Source: an uncultured Bacteroidota bacterium (GTDB taxonomy: Bacteria; Bacteroidota; Bacteroidia; Bacteroidales; F082). From it: a stretch of 36,373 nt of DNA. The DNA lies in assembly GCA_913009685.1 (NCBI GenBank), contig CAJVXP010000023.1, positions 1 to 36,373 of the forward strand. Reading direction: 5' to 3'. Shown one piece after another: positions 23,653 to 32,040 of the stretch. Both the position numbers and the translations under genes were made by a program. Every line of letters begins with the position of its first letter. Position 1 is the first letter of the stretch. The notes beneath the pieces are model-generated. The model was not told the DNA's origin, ran no database searches, and saw only the letters and a program-made list of their open reading frames with translations.

Positions 23653-25002
23653 ATGCCACCTGTTTATTCTATTAGAAAAGGACTCGACATCAGATTAATA
23701 GGCGATGCCGAGAAGACTGTTGCTGACCTTAAATCCCGTTTGTTTGCTATCAAGCCTACCGACTTTATCGGCTGTTTTCCCAAGATGCTGGTGAAAGAAG
23801 GCGACAAAGTAAAAGCCGGGAGTCCGCTGTTTTTTGACAAATACCGTGAAGAAATTTATTTTACTTCACCTGTCAGTGGTAAAATAGCTGACATACATCG
23901 CGGAGCCAAAAGAAAACTTTTGGAGGTCATTATCGAGTCGGACGGAAAATATGAGTCGCTTGATTTTGGCTCCGCCGATCCAGCCAAAACAGAGCGGGAA
24001 GCTATTACGGAGAAGCTGCTGAAAAGCGGCCTTTGGCCAGCCATCCGCCAGCGACCTTATTCTGTTGTCGCCGCACCGAAAGACGAACCGAAAGCCATTT
24101 TTGTTCCCGCTTTCGACACCTCTCCGCTGGCGCCGGATTACGACCTTATGGTCCACGGACACGGTGAGGAATTCCAGGCCGGTTTAGATATATTGGCAAA
24201 ACTGACCAAAGGAAAAGTCTATTTGAATGTACATAACGACAACACCATGTCCAAGGTTTTTCTGAATGCCAGAAATGTGGAAATCAACAGTTTCAGCGGG
24301 CCACATCCTTCGGGAAATGTCAGCGTGCACATCAGCAGGCTTTCACCTATTAATAAAGGGGAGATTGTTTGGTATGTTTATCCGCAGGATATTCTGGCCA
24401 TTGGTCGCCTTTTTCTTACCGGAGAACACGATACCACCCGCCTTGTGGCACTCACCGGCTCGGAAGCCAAACGGCGGCAATACTTTAAAACACGTGCAGG
24501 CGCTTCCATCAGCAATATGGTGAAAGACAACGTGGAAAAGGGCGAACTTCGTTATATTAGCGGCAACGTGCTTACCGGAGATAAAATTAATAAAAACGGA
24601 TTTGTGGGCTTTTACCATTCGCAGGTAACAGTTATTCCGGAAGGAAATTATTACGAATTGTTTGGCTGGGCGTTACCCGGATTTGGGAAATTCAGCATAT
24701 CACGTACATACCCCTCTTTTCTGAATCCTGACAAAAAATACCGCGTCGATACTAATTTGCATGGCGGGCAACGGGCTTATGTGATGACGGGAATGTTTGA
24801 AAAAGTGTTTCCATTTGATATTTATCCCCTGCAACTGATCAAAGCCATACTGGTGGAAGACATCGACCTGATGGAAAACCTGGGTATCTATGAAATTGAT
24901 GCCGAAGATTTTGCGCTGTGTGAAGTAATTGATACCTCCAAAACAGAAATTCAGGAAATAGTACGCAACGGATTAGAGTTGATGCGCAAAGAAATGAGTT
25001 AA
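23653..25002 (+). CDS. nqrA: Na+-translocating NADH:quinone reductase subunit A
   Basis: NqrA is the peripheral cytoplasmic subunit of Na+-NQR, which couples NADH oxidation by quinone to Na+ export. The 449-residue length is standard. The N-terminal barrel-sandwich region reads GLDIRLIGDAEK, then VKEGDKVKAGSPLFFDK and FTSPVSGKIADIHRGAKRK. It has no transmembrane helix and no redox cofactor, as expected. It is the first gene of a complete nqrABCDEF operon with gaps of 10-25 bases. No exact TAnnTTTG box lies just upstream; the 188-base divergent region with the plug gene must contain the promoter. Confidence 0.95.
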   Translation: MPPVYSIRKGLDIRLIGDAEKTVADLKSRLFAIKPTDFIGCFPKMLVKEGDKVKAGSPLFFDKYREEIYFTSPVSGKIADIHRGAKRKLLEVIIESDGKYESLDFGSADPAKTEREAITEKLLKSGLWPAIRQRPYSVVAAPKDEPKAIFVPAFDTSPLAPDYDLMVHGHGEEFQAGLDILAKLTKGKVYLNVHNDNTMSKVFLNARNVEINSFSGPHPSGNVSVHISRLSPINKGEIVWYVYPQDILAIGRLFLTGEHDTTRLVALTGSEAKRRQYFKTRAGASISNMVKDNVEKGELRYISGNVLTGDKINKNGFVGFYHSQVTVIPEGNYYELFGWALPGFGKFSISRTYPSFLNPDKKYRVDTNLHGGQRAYVMTGMFEKVFPFDIYPLQLIKAILVEDIDLMENLGIYEIDAEDFALCEVIDTSKTEIQEIVRNGLELMRKEMS

Positions 25003-25027
25003 TAATTCAGAAAATGAAAAAAATCGC

Positions 25028-26176
25028 ATGAAAGCGTTAAGAAAATTTTTAGATAAACAAAAACCGCATTTTCAACCGGGAGGGAAATTTGAAAAGCTCG
25101 AATCTTCTTTTGAAGCCTTTGAATCTTTCCTTTTTGTTCCAAACAAGGTAACCCACAACGGAGCGCATATCCGCGATGCCATTGATATGAAACGAACCAT
25201 GTCGTTTGTGATTATAGGTGTTATTCCCACCCTTATGTTTGGCATGTGGAATGTCGGATACCAGCATTTTTTGTCCTTTGGGCAGCATCCTGATATCCTG
25301 ACAAATTTTCTCTATGGTTTGGGGAAAGTGCTACCTATCATTATTGTTTCTTATGGTGTAGGACTGGGCATCGAATTTCTGTTTGCCCAGATTCGGCATC
25401 ATGAAGTAAATGAGGGATATCTTGTTACGGGCATCCTTATTCCGCTGATTGTGCCACCGGAGATTCCTTTGTGGGAACTGGCTGTTGCCGTTGCTTTTGC
25501 TGTAATTTTCGGTAAAGAGGTCTTTGGCGGAACAGGAATGAATGTCTTCAACCCCGCCCTCACAGCCCGGGCTTTTCTCTTCTTTGCCTATCCGGGAAAC
25601 ATGTCTGGAGAAAAAGTATGGATTGCCGACAAGTTAGACAGCTTCTCCGGGGCCACACCGCTGGGCCAGGCACTGGTCGGAAATTTCCATAACTTTCCCT
25701 CGCCACACGATATGTTTTTCGGCTTTATCCCCGGTTCTGTGGGAGAGACATCTACCTTTTTAATCCTGATCGGCGCTTTATTTCTACTTATCACAGGCAT
25801 CGCCAGCTGGCGAATTATGCTTTCGGTTTTTGCCGGAGGCCTCCTGATGGGATTGATTTTCAACTTATGGGGAGCTAACCAGTACATGCAACTGCCGGCC
25901 TGGGAACACATGATTATGGGGGGCTTTGCCTTTGGGGCAGTATTTATGGCAACTGACCCGGTAACTTCGGCTCAAACCACCAAAGGCAAGTATTATTACG
26001 GTTTCCTTATAGGGATGTTGGCGATACTCATCCGTGTCTTCAATCCGGCCTATCCTGAAGGCATGATGCTGGCCATCCTGCTTATGAATGTATTTGCACC
26101 TTTGATTGACCACTTCGTTGTGAAATCGAATATTAAGAAACGTTTAAAAAGAGCCAAAGTAGCGCTCGTAGAATAA
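25028..26176 (+). CDS. nqrB: Na+-translocating NADH:quinone reductase subunit B
   Basis: NqrB is a membrane subunit (about ten helices) carrying covalent FMN and riboflavin, and it is part of the Na+ path. The protein has 382 residues. The flavinylation site is Thr210 in FSGATPLGQ; ApbE, encoded downstream at 33.7 kb, would attach FMN there. The NVFNPALTARAFLFFAYP helix is characteristic. A five-codon open frame (ATG at 25014, TGA at 25029-25031) ends by overlapping this ATG as ATGA, which could couple initiation. Some homologues extend further N-terminally, but no in-frame upstream start is evident. Confidence 0.95.
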   Translation: MKALRKFLDKQKPHFQPGGKFEKLESSFEAFESFLFVPNKVTHNGAHIRDAIDMKRTMSFVIIGVIPTLMFGMWNVGYQHFLSFGQHPDILTNFLYGLGKVLPIIIVSYGVGLGIEFLFAQIRHHEVNEGYLVTGILIPLIVPPEIPLWELAVAVAFAVIFGKEVFGGTGMNVFNPALTARAFLFFAYPGNMSGEKVWIADKLDSFSGATPLGQALVGNFHNFPSPHDMFFGFIPGSVGETSTFLILIGALFLLITGIASWRIMLSVFAGGLLMGLIFNLWGANQYMQLPAWEHMIMGGFAFGAVFMATDPVTSAQTTKGKYYYGFLIGMLAILIRVFNPAYPEGMMLAILLMNVFAPLIDHFVVKSNIKKRLKRAKVALVE

Positions 26177-26191
26177 GAAAACAAAGGGATT

Positions 26192-26929
26192 ATGTACACA
26201 AACCGATATATTTTCACATACGCAGCCATTCTGGTCATTGTGGCAGCAGCCCTGCTTTCACTGGCTGCCATGCTGCTGAAACCATTCCAGGAACGAAACC
26301 TGGCCATTGAAAAAATGCGCGGTATTCTGACATCGGCTCAGGTTACGGAAGCCAATGCCAGTAATGCCATACCACTTTTTAACAAATATATTGTTAAAGA
26401 GTTAGTTCTTGACCCTCAGGGAAATATACTAAATACTTATACCAAATCACCCAAAGAGAATGCCCCGGCCTTTAAATTGAATTTGGAAGAAGAGCTATAC
26501 AACAAGTCGCAGAAAAGACCCTATAAACTACCACTATATATTGCAGAAAAAGATGGCAAAACAATCTATATCATTCCCATGCGAGGCACCGGATTGTGGG
26601 GGCCGATTTGGGGAAATATAGCACTCACTTCTGATTTTAAAAGAGTAATAGGAGTATTTTTTGACGATGAAGAAGAAACACCCGGTCTGGGTGGTGAGAT
26701 TGCCAAACCAAAATTTCAAAACGAGTTTATAGGCAAGACCATTTTTGATGATAACGGTAATTTTACTTCCATCAAAGTGGTAAAGGGCGGCGTGATTAAA
26801 CTTCCTGAAGCGCAACGTATTCACGGTGTGGACGCTCTTTCTGGCGCTACGCTTACCAGCAATGGGGTGAATGATATGTTACGTAATGTTTTGAAAAGTT
26901 ATTTACCTTATATAAAGAATCACAGATAA
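26192..26929 (+). CDS. nqrC: Na+-translocating NADH:quinone reductase subunit C
   Basis: NqrC has one N-terminal helix (~residues 7-28) and an extracytoplasmic FMN-binding domain. The 245-residue protein carries the covalent-FMN motif SGAT near the C-terminus with acceptor Thr220 (DALSGATLTSNGV). Other family marks are MRGTGLWGPIWGNIAL and EEETPGLGGEIAKP. It starts 15 bases after nqrB. Confidence 0.95.
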   Translation: MYTNRYIFTYAAILVIVAAALLSLAAMLLKPFQERNLAIEKMRGILTSAQVTEANASNAIPLFNKYIVKELVLDPQGNILNTYTKSPKENAPAFKLNLEEELYNKSQKRPYKLPLYIAEKDGKTIYIIPMRGTGLWGPIWGNIALTSDFKRVIGVFFDDEEETPGLGGEIAKPKFQNEFIGKTIFDDNGNFTSIKVVKGGVIKLPEAQRIHGVDALSGATLTSNGVNDMLRNVLKSYLPYIKNHR

Positions 26930-26939
26930 GATTTAAACT

Positions 26940-27593
26940 ATGAGTACAGAAAAAACAGAACGGGAAGCTATATTCTCTCCCAAAAACATAAAACTGCTTA
27001 CCGGGCCGCTTAACCTGAACAACCCGATTACGGTTCAGGTTCTCGGGATTTGTTCCGCCCTTGCGGTAACAGTTAAGATGAAGCCCGCTATTGTGATGGC
27101 TTTAGCTCTGATGGTCGTTACGGCTTTCTCCAATCTTCTGGTATCCTTTTTACGAAATGGTATTCCGGCCAGAATACGGATTATCGTCCAGCTTGTGATT
27201 GTTTCCGTGTTGGTTATCCTGGTTGACCAGCTACTGAAAGCTTTTGTTTTCGATGTAAGCAAACAGCTTTCCGTATATGTCGGGCTGATTATTACTAACT
27301 GTATCATTATGGGGCGGTTAGAGGCTTTTGCTATGGCGAACAAACCCTGGCCGTCATTTTTGGATGGTATTGGAAACGGATTGGGTTATGGCCTTCTTCT
27401 TATCATTGTAGCTTTTTTCAGAGAGTTGCTCGGTTCGGGAACTCTTTTCGGCTTTCAGGTGATTCCTCAAAGCCTGTACAATGCAGGTTATGTGAATAAC
27501 GGGATGATGATACTGCCTCCTATGGCACTTATTACCATTGGCGTCATCATTTGGGTACAACGTAATTATAACAAAGCATTAATCGAGAAATAG
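26940..27593 (+). CDS. nqrD: Na+-translocating NADH:quinone reductase subunit D
   Basis: NqrD is a six-helix membrane subunit that, with NqrE, holds an intramembrane iron centre between symmetric half-helices. The 217-residue protein keeps both ligand cysteines, in [10 protein letters not shown] and [15 protein letters not shown]. It begins 10 bases after nqrC. RnfE of the Rnf complex is homologous, but the company of nqrA/B/C/F makes the Nqr assignment secure. Confidence 0.95.
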   Translation: MSTEKTEREAIFSPKNIKLLTGPLNLNNPITVQVLGICSALAVTVKMKPAIVMALALMVVTAFSNLLVSFLRNGIPARIRIIVQLVIVSVLVILVDQLLKAFVFDVSKQLSVYVGLIITNCIIMGRLEAFAMANKPWPSFLDGIGNGLGYGLLLIIVAFFRELLGSGTLFGFQVIPQSLYNAGYVNNGMMILPPMALITIGVIIWVQRNYNKALIEK

Positions 27594-27615
27594 CCAAATT
27601 TTAAAATAACAGACT

Positions 27616-28233
27616 ATGCATGAAATAATTAACATATTTGTCAAGTCAATTTTTATTGACAACATGATATTTGCCTATTTCCTGGGCATGTGTTCCTATC
27701 TCGCTGTCTCCAAAACCGTTGATACTTCGGTGGGGCTTGGCGCTGCCGTCATTTTTGTCCTCGGCATCACTGTACCGGTAAACTATCTGCTAAACATATA
27801 TGTCTTAAAACCCGGTGCATTGGCATGGATCGATCCGGCTTTCGCCAAAGTGGATTTGAGTTTTTTAAGTTTTATCATTTTCATTGCTATTATCGCAGCT
27901 ATCGTTCAGCTGGTGGAAATGGTCGTTGAGAAATTTTCGCCCTCCCTGTATAATTCACTGGGAATCTTTCTCCCCCTGATTGCTGTAAACTGTGCCATTT
28001 TGGGCGGTTCATTATTTATGCAGCAGCGTGATTACCAAAATCTTGGCCAAGCTACCGCTTTCGGGATAGGCTCAGGTGTTGGCTGGTTTCTTGCCATTGT
28101 AGCTATTGCTGCTATTCGCGAAAAAATTCGTTACTCAAAAGTTCCACCGGCCTTGCGGGGAATAGGAATTACATTTATTCTAACAGGCCTTATGAGTATT
28201 GCCTTTATGAGTTTTATGGGAATTAAATTATAA
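27616..28233 (+). CDS. nqrE: Na+-translocating NADH:quinone reductase subunit E
   Basis: NqrE is the partner of NqrD in the membrane iron centre. It has 205 residues, six helices, and the two ligand cysteines in [13 protein letters not shown] and [13 protein letters not shown]. The N-terminus [17 protein letters not shown] is typical. It begins 22 bases after nqrD. Confidence 0.95.
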   Translation: MHEIINIFVKSIFIDNMIFAYFLGMCSYLAVSKTVDTSVGLGAAVIFVLGITVPVNYLLNIYVLKPGALAWIDPAFAKVDLSFLSFIIFIAIIAAIVQLVEMVVEKFSPSLYNSLGIFLPLIAVNCAILGGSLFMQQRDYQNLGQATAFGIGSGVGWFLAIVAIAAIREKIRYSKVPPALRGIGITFILTGLMSIAFMSFMGIKL

Positions 28234-28246
28234 AATAACAGAGAAG

Positions 28247-29506
28247 ATGACCATTATATCAATAGGTACCGGCAGCATAATGCTGTTAAGTATCGCCGTT
28301 TTTTTGATTATTACACTAATCCTTGTGGGAATTTTAGTTTTTGCGCAAGCGAAGTTAATGCCAAAAGGGAAAGTTAAGATCAAAATTAATGATGAGAAAG
28401 AGTTGGAGATCAATCCCGGTTCTACCCTGCTTTCGACCCTTGCTAATGAAAAAATCTTCCTGCCTTCGGCCTGCGGTGGTGGTGGAACTTGTGGCATGTG
28501 CAAGGTACAGGTAAACTCCGGTGCGGGGAGTATCCTGCCCACGGAAAAAGGTTTCTTTACTCGCAAAGAGCAGATGCAAAACTGGCGGTTGGGATGTCAG
28601 GTGAAAGTGAGAGAAGATATGGAAATTGCTGTGGCTCCCGAAATTTTTGGCATCAAGAAATGGGAATGCGAAGTGATCTCTAACCATAATGTGGCTACCT
28701 TCATCAAAGAGTTTGTGGTGAAACTTCCTGAAGGCGAACACATGGATTTCCGCTCCGGCGGCTATATCCAGATTGATGTGCCCAAAATCGAAGTGGATTT
28801 CAAAGACATGGATATCGAAGAAGAGTATCGCAACGACTGGGATAAGTTCAATATGTGGAGCCTGAAGATGAAAAATCCAGAACCGATATACCGGGCTTAC
28901 TCCATGGCCAACCATCCTGCAGAAGGCAACATTATCATGCTGAACATCCGTATTGCCACCCCACCCTGGGATCGCAAGAAAAATGCCTTTATGAAAGTAA
29001 ATCCGGGAATCTGCTCCTCCTATGTCTTTTCCAGAAAACCTGGTGATAAGGTAACTATCTCCGGCCCTTACGGGGAATTTTTCATCAAAGAAACCCAACG
29101 CGAAATGATGTTTATCGGTGGCGGTGCCGGCATGGCACCCATGCGCTCACACATTTTCCATCTTTTCCAAACAGAACACACCAAACGCAAAGCAACTTTC
29201 TGGTACGGAGGACGTTCGCTGAAAGAACTTTTCTATGTTGACCAGTTTGAAAAAATTCAACAGGAAAATCCCAACTTTAATTTTGAAGTGGCTCTTTCGG
29301 AACCGCTTCCGGAGGATAAATGGGAAGGGAAAAAAGGATTTATCCATCAGGTAATCTTCGACTCTTACCTGAAAGATCATCCCGAGCCGGAAGAGATTGA
29401 ATACTACCTCTGCGGCCCTCCAATGATGATTAGCGCTGTGCTGAAAATGCTGGATGACCTCGGTGTCCCCGAAGAGATGATCATGTTTGATGACTTCGGC
29501 AGCTAA
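28247..29506 (+). CDS. nqrF: Na+-translocating NADH:quinone reductase subunit F
   Basis: NqrF is the NADH-oxidising entry subunit. The 419-residue protein has an N-terminal anchor helix (~8-30); a plant-type [2Fe-2S] domain with ligands Cys76, Cys82, Cys85 and Cys117 (SACGGGGTCGMCK and RLGCQV); an FAD domain with RAYSMANHP and KVTISGPYGEF; and an NADH domain with IGGGAGMAPMRSHIF and YYLCGPPMM. It ends with the conserved aromatic-containing FDDFGS. The operon closes with a strong hairpin terminator 24 bases downstream. Confidence 0.95.
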   Translation: MTIISIGTGSIMLLSIAVFLIITLILVGILVFAQAKLMPKGKVKIKINDEKELEINPGSTLLSTLANEKIFLPSACGGGGTCGMCKVQVNSGAGSILPTEKGFFTRKEQMQNWRLGCQVKVREDMEIAVAPEIFGIKKWECEVISNHNVATFIKEFVVKLPEGEHMDFRSGGYIQIDVPKIEVDFKDMDIEEEYRNDWDKFNMWSLKMKNPEPIYRAYSMANHPAEGNIIMLNIRIATPPWDRKKNAFMKVNPGICSSYVFSRKPGDKVTISGPYGEFFIKETQREMMFIGGGAGMAPMRSHIFHLFQTEHTKRKATFWYGGRSLKELFYVDQFEKIQQENPNFNFEVALSEPLPEDKWEGKKGFIHQVIFDSYLKDHPEPEEIEYYLCGPPMMISAVLKMLDDLGVPEEMIMFDDFGS

Positions 29507-29530
29507 AGCCGGAACCCGTTTTTAAAAAAT

Positions 29531-29571
29531 AAAAAATGCAGAAGCTTCCGGATGAAGCTTCTGCATTTTTT
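29531..29571. terminator. bidirectional terminator between nqrF and the hexosaminidase pseudogene
   Basis: An uninterrupted 18-pair inverted repeat (AAAAAATGCAGAAGCTTC at 29531-29548 and its complement at 29554-29571) surrounds a CGGAT loop. The stem has its own T run on each strand, so it can end nqr transcription from the left and the symporter/hexosaminidase transcript from the right. Confidence 0.92.
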
Positions 29572-29652
29572 ATTCAAAACCTTTGATTTGTTGCAAAGCT
29601 AATAACAAGAACGGTTTTAAAAGATTCCATCCTCCTTTTTGTCTATTACACC

Positions 29653-30323
29653 TTATTTTATCACTTTCACACCTGGCTCTTCCATCAATTCTCCATTCAC
29701 AAAAACAGCTGCTTCCACTTTTGTTCCGGCAGACACATCAAAAGGTTTTCTGTACTTTTCCGATTGCATTGTCGGTCGGCTGTCGGAAAAAAGTGCCGAC
29801 TCACATCCAAATGCATGCCGCGATAAGGAAATCCAGGCGCATCCTGAATGGCACACTGCGGAATTTTCCAGTCTTTTTGATGGACGGGGGTGTAAAATGT
29901 GGATGGCAGCAACTGCAAAAGTGTTTGTATTCCATAAAAAATCCCCTTGGAAGTCGGTGCTGAAATGACAATATACTTTTTGTTTACATTAAGCTGATAT
30001 CTTTCCTGATTACCGGTATCTTTTGGTTCCAGACGGAGGATAATAACATTTTTTGAATGTTCTTTTTTGGTACCGGAAATTATTTCGGAATGAAAACCGG
30101 TGTTGTTTTTGATAATATTCGCAAGGTACTGCGACTCAAATTTCAACTTATCGTAAGGAATAACCACAATGCGGGTACTTTCCTTTAATTTGAAGGTCCC
30201 CTGATAAACTACCGTATGTTTGGGCTTAGGGATAACGTTTATTGACGATTTTTCCGGCTTTCCTTTGAATGAAAGAAATGTCATCGAGAGAAAAGTCAGG
30301 AAAAGTAATGTTAAATTTTTCAT
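29653..30323 (-). pseudogene. beta-N-acetylhexosaminidase (GH20) with large internal deletion
   Basis: The 5' part encodes a signal sequence, the GH20 N-terminal non-catalytic domain (INVIPKPKHTVVYQGTFKL, ISAPTSKGIFYGIQTLLQLL) and the first strand of the catalytic barrel (GFPYRGMHLDVSRHFFP). Then homology stops. The 5' frame runs on for 30 unrelated residues to a stop at 29697. In another frame, from about 29800 down to 29653, lies what looks like the normal C-terminus (SRPTMQSEKYRKPFDVSAG, then AAVFVNGELMEEPG), similar to the carbohydrate-binding end of these enzymes. The catalytic Asp-Glu region is missing. I infer that ~1.3-1.7 kb was lost, joining the ends out of frame near 29785-29795. 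The gene follows the sugar symporter with a 16-base gap, so both formed one amino-sugar operon. An assembly error is the alternative. Confidence 0.8.
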
Positions 30324-30339
30324 TGTGTATTTTTCAGAA

Positions 30340-31614
30340 TTATACGTAATGTTTGCCTATTTTGTAGCCTCCGGTAGCAAAATAAAAAATGACGGCATAA
30401 CAAACAATCAGAATTGAATAGGCATGCGTACTCCCCACTGACGGCAGCCCGGCAAGGTAGCCATACAGTAATGGAATGGAAGCTCCTCCGGCTATGGCCA
30501 TAATCATAATTGCAGAAGCTCGTTTAGTGAATTTTCCAAGTCCGTCAATAGCCAGCGGCCAGATGGCTGGCCACATGATGGAGTTGGCAAAGCCGAGGGC
30601 GGCAACAAACAAAACCGATATGTACCCATGTGTAAAAACGGCAATTAAGGTAAACAATATGCCCAACAGTGCAAAGTATCGAAGGGCTTTTTGCTGGGAA
30701 ATAAATCTTGGTATGGAAATAATCCCGACGAGATAGCCTACAATCATGGCTACGAGTGTGAAGGAAGAGAAAAACCTGGCCACTTTGATATCAAACCCCA
30801 GCGAAAGTCCGTAATTAATAAGTGTGTCCACGGCCACTACCTCAGCGCCAACATAAAAGAACAAAGCCACCACCCCGAGCCAAAAGTAAGGAAATCCGAA
30901 AAGGCTGGTCCGTTTCACTTCATTGTCCGAAACATCTTCTTCTTTGGCTTCCACTTCCGGCAGGCTCGAAATCCAAATAAGCAAAGCCATGATGACCAAA
31001 ACGACAGCAATGATCACGTAAGGAAGGATGACTTTCAAAGCCAGCGCATCCAGTGCGGCAACTTTGTCGACCCCACTCATGCCAGCCAAATTTTTGTTGA
31101 GATTACCAATCCCGTTAAGGATAACCGCTCCGAGAATAATCGGACTTAAAATACCGGCAATTTTATTGGCGACACCCATTATGCTAATACGTTTGGCAGC
31201 GCTTTCAATTGGCCCAAGAATTGTAACATATGGATTGGCAGCGGTTTGCAGAAGCGCCAGTCCTGTTCCCTGAACAAACAGACCGGTTAAAAACCAAACA
31301 TAGGTACGCGTATAAGCTGCCGGAATAAAAATAAGTGCTCCCAAAGCCATTACAAGCAACCCCAGCGACATGCCGTTTTTAAAGCCCGTTTTTTCCAACA
31401 CTTTCGAAGAAGGTAATGCCATGACAAAATAGGAAATGTAAAAAGCAAATGTTACAAGATACGATTCAAAGGAGGTAAGCTCGCAAGCTGTCTTCAGATA
31501 GGGTATTAGCGTTGCGTTGAGCCAGGTAACAAACCCAAAAATGAAAAATAATAACCCGATAATAATAATTGGCCCCATTTGATTTTGCTTATTATTTGCT
31601 GTTTGATTTGTCAT
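30340..31614 (-). CDS. MFS sugar:proton symporter (FucP/GluP family)
   Basis: This 424-residue inner-membrane symporter with 12 hydrophobic segments belongs to the FucP/glucose-galactose/NagP branch of the major facilitator superfamily. Diagnostic stretches are FFIFGFVTWLNATLIPYLK, LLQTAANPYVTILGP and the N-terminal-half loop KRISIMGVANKIAG. The middle loop is acidic (EVEAKEEDVSDNE). The downstream hexosaminidase remnant in the same operon suggests that the substrate was N-acetylglucosamine or a chitobiose product; this is inference, as the same family also moves glucose, galactose and fucose. A -7 box sits at 31706-31699, leaving a leader of ~80 bases. Confidence 0.88.
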   Translation of the reverse strand: MTNQTANNKQNQMGPIIIIGLLFFIFGFVTWLNATLIPYLKTACELTSFESYLVTFAFYISYFVMALPSSKVLEKTGFKNGMSLGLLVMALGALIFIPAAYTRTYVWFLTGLFVQGTGLALLQTAANPYVTILGPIESAAKRISIMGVANKIAGILSPIILGAVILNGIGNLNKNLAGMSGVDKVAALDALALKVILPYVIIAVVLVIMALLIWISSLPEVEAKEEDVSDNEVKRTSLFGFPYFWLGVVALFFYVGAEVVAVDTLINYGLSLGFDIKVARFFSSFTLVAMIVGYLVGIISIPRFISQQKALRYFALLGILFTLIAVFTHGYISVLFVAALGFANSIMWPAIWPLAIDGLGKFTKRASAIMIMAIAGGASIPLLYGYLAGLPSVGSTHAYSILIVCYAVIFYFATGGYKIGKHYV

Positions 31615-31698
31615 TTGTTTATGTTTTTATCTTTTATTTCGGGAATTTCTATATCGTAAATTAATGATGTAATTTAACCCATTTTGCAGCTAACCCGG

Positions 31699-31706
31699 CA
31701 AAGATA
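31699..31706 (-). promoter_or_regulatory. -7 box (TATCTTTG) for the symporter operon
   Basis: This is an exact TATCTTTG on the reverse strand, 84 bases before the symporter ATG. Just upstream of it lies the transposase remnant, so the promoter region may have been reshaped by an insertion. Confidence 0.5.
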
Positions 31707-31742
31707 ATTGCTTACCAATAGATCGGCATTTATCGAACTCAG

Positions 31743-31962
31743 GTTACTACATATTTTTTCTTTACAAATGGGGCATATTTGTATTTCAAAGCATCATAAA
31801 GTCTTCGCACATGTTGGTTCGGCTCTGAACAACGCCGTATCTATATGTTGTCCGCCAGTAAAATATCGCTCACATGCAATACATTTATTCGTTGTTTACC
31901 ATTTCCAACTCCATATTTTCGTGTAATTGGGCTGCCACAAAAAATGCATTTTTTTTATTCAT
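31743..31962 (-). pseudogene. remnant of a transposase N-terminus (zinc-ribbon type), frameshifted
   Basis: Read on the reverse strand from about 31950, one frame gives CIFCGSPITRKYGVGNGKQR. After a shift of one base at about 31888 the next frame gives NKCIACERYFTGGQHID. Joined, these make the CxxC-x(n)-GKQRYKCxxCxRYFTGG zinc-ribbon opening of many insertion-sequence transposases; restoring one T (CGA-TAT-AAA-TGT) mends the frame. A possible original ATG (31962-31960) is followed by an 8-A run that also breaks the frame. A stop interrupts at 31796-31794, and nothing recognisable remains of the DDE catalytic part. The remnant lies in the 426-base gap between two transport genes; the rest of that gap (31615-32040) holds only the symporter -7 box. 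Confidence 0.55.
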
Positions 31963-32040
31963 AATATTTCATTTACCGCAAAGCTATGTAAATAAAGAAT
32001 TGTAGAGCTTCCAAGCAACCATTTTGTCCATTAGGCCAAT

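Noticed and set aside
28355..29098. 247-codon reverse frame
   Set aside because: It is antisense to nqrF, whose cofactor motifs are intact.
31708..31926. 72-codon forward frame
   Set aside because: It is the complement of the reverse-strand transposase remnant and has no homology pattern of its own.
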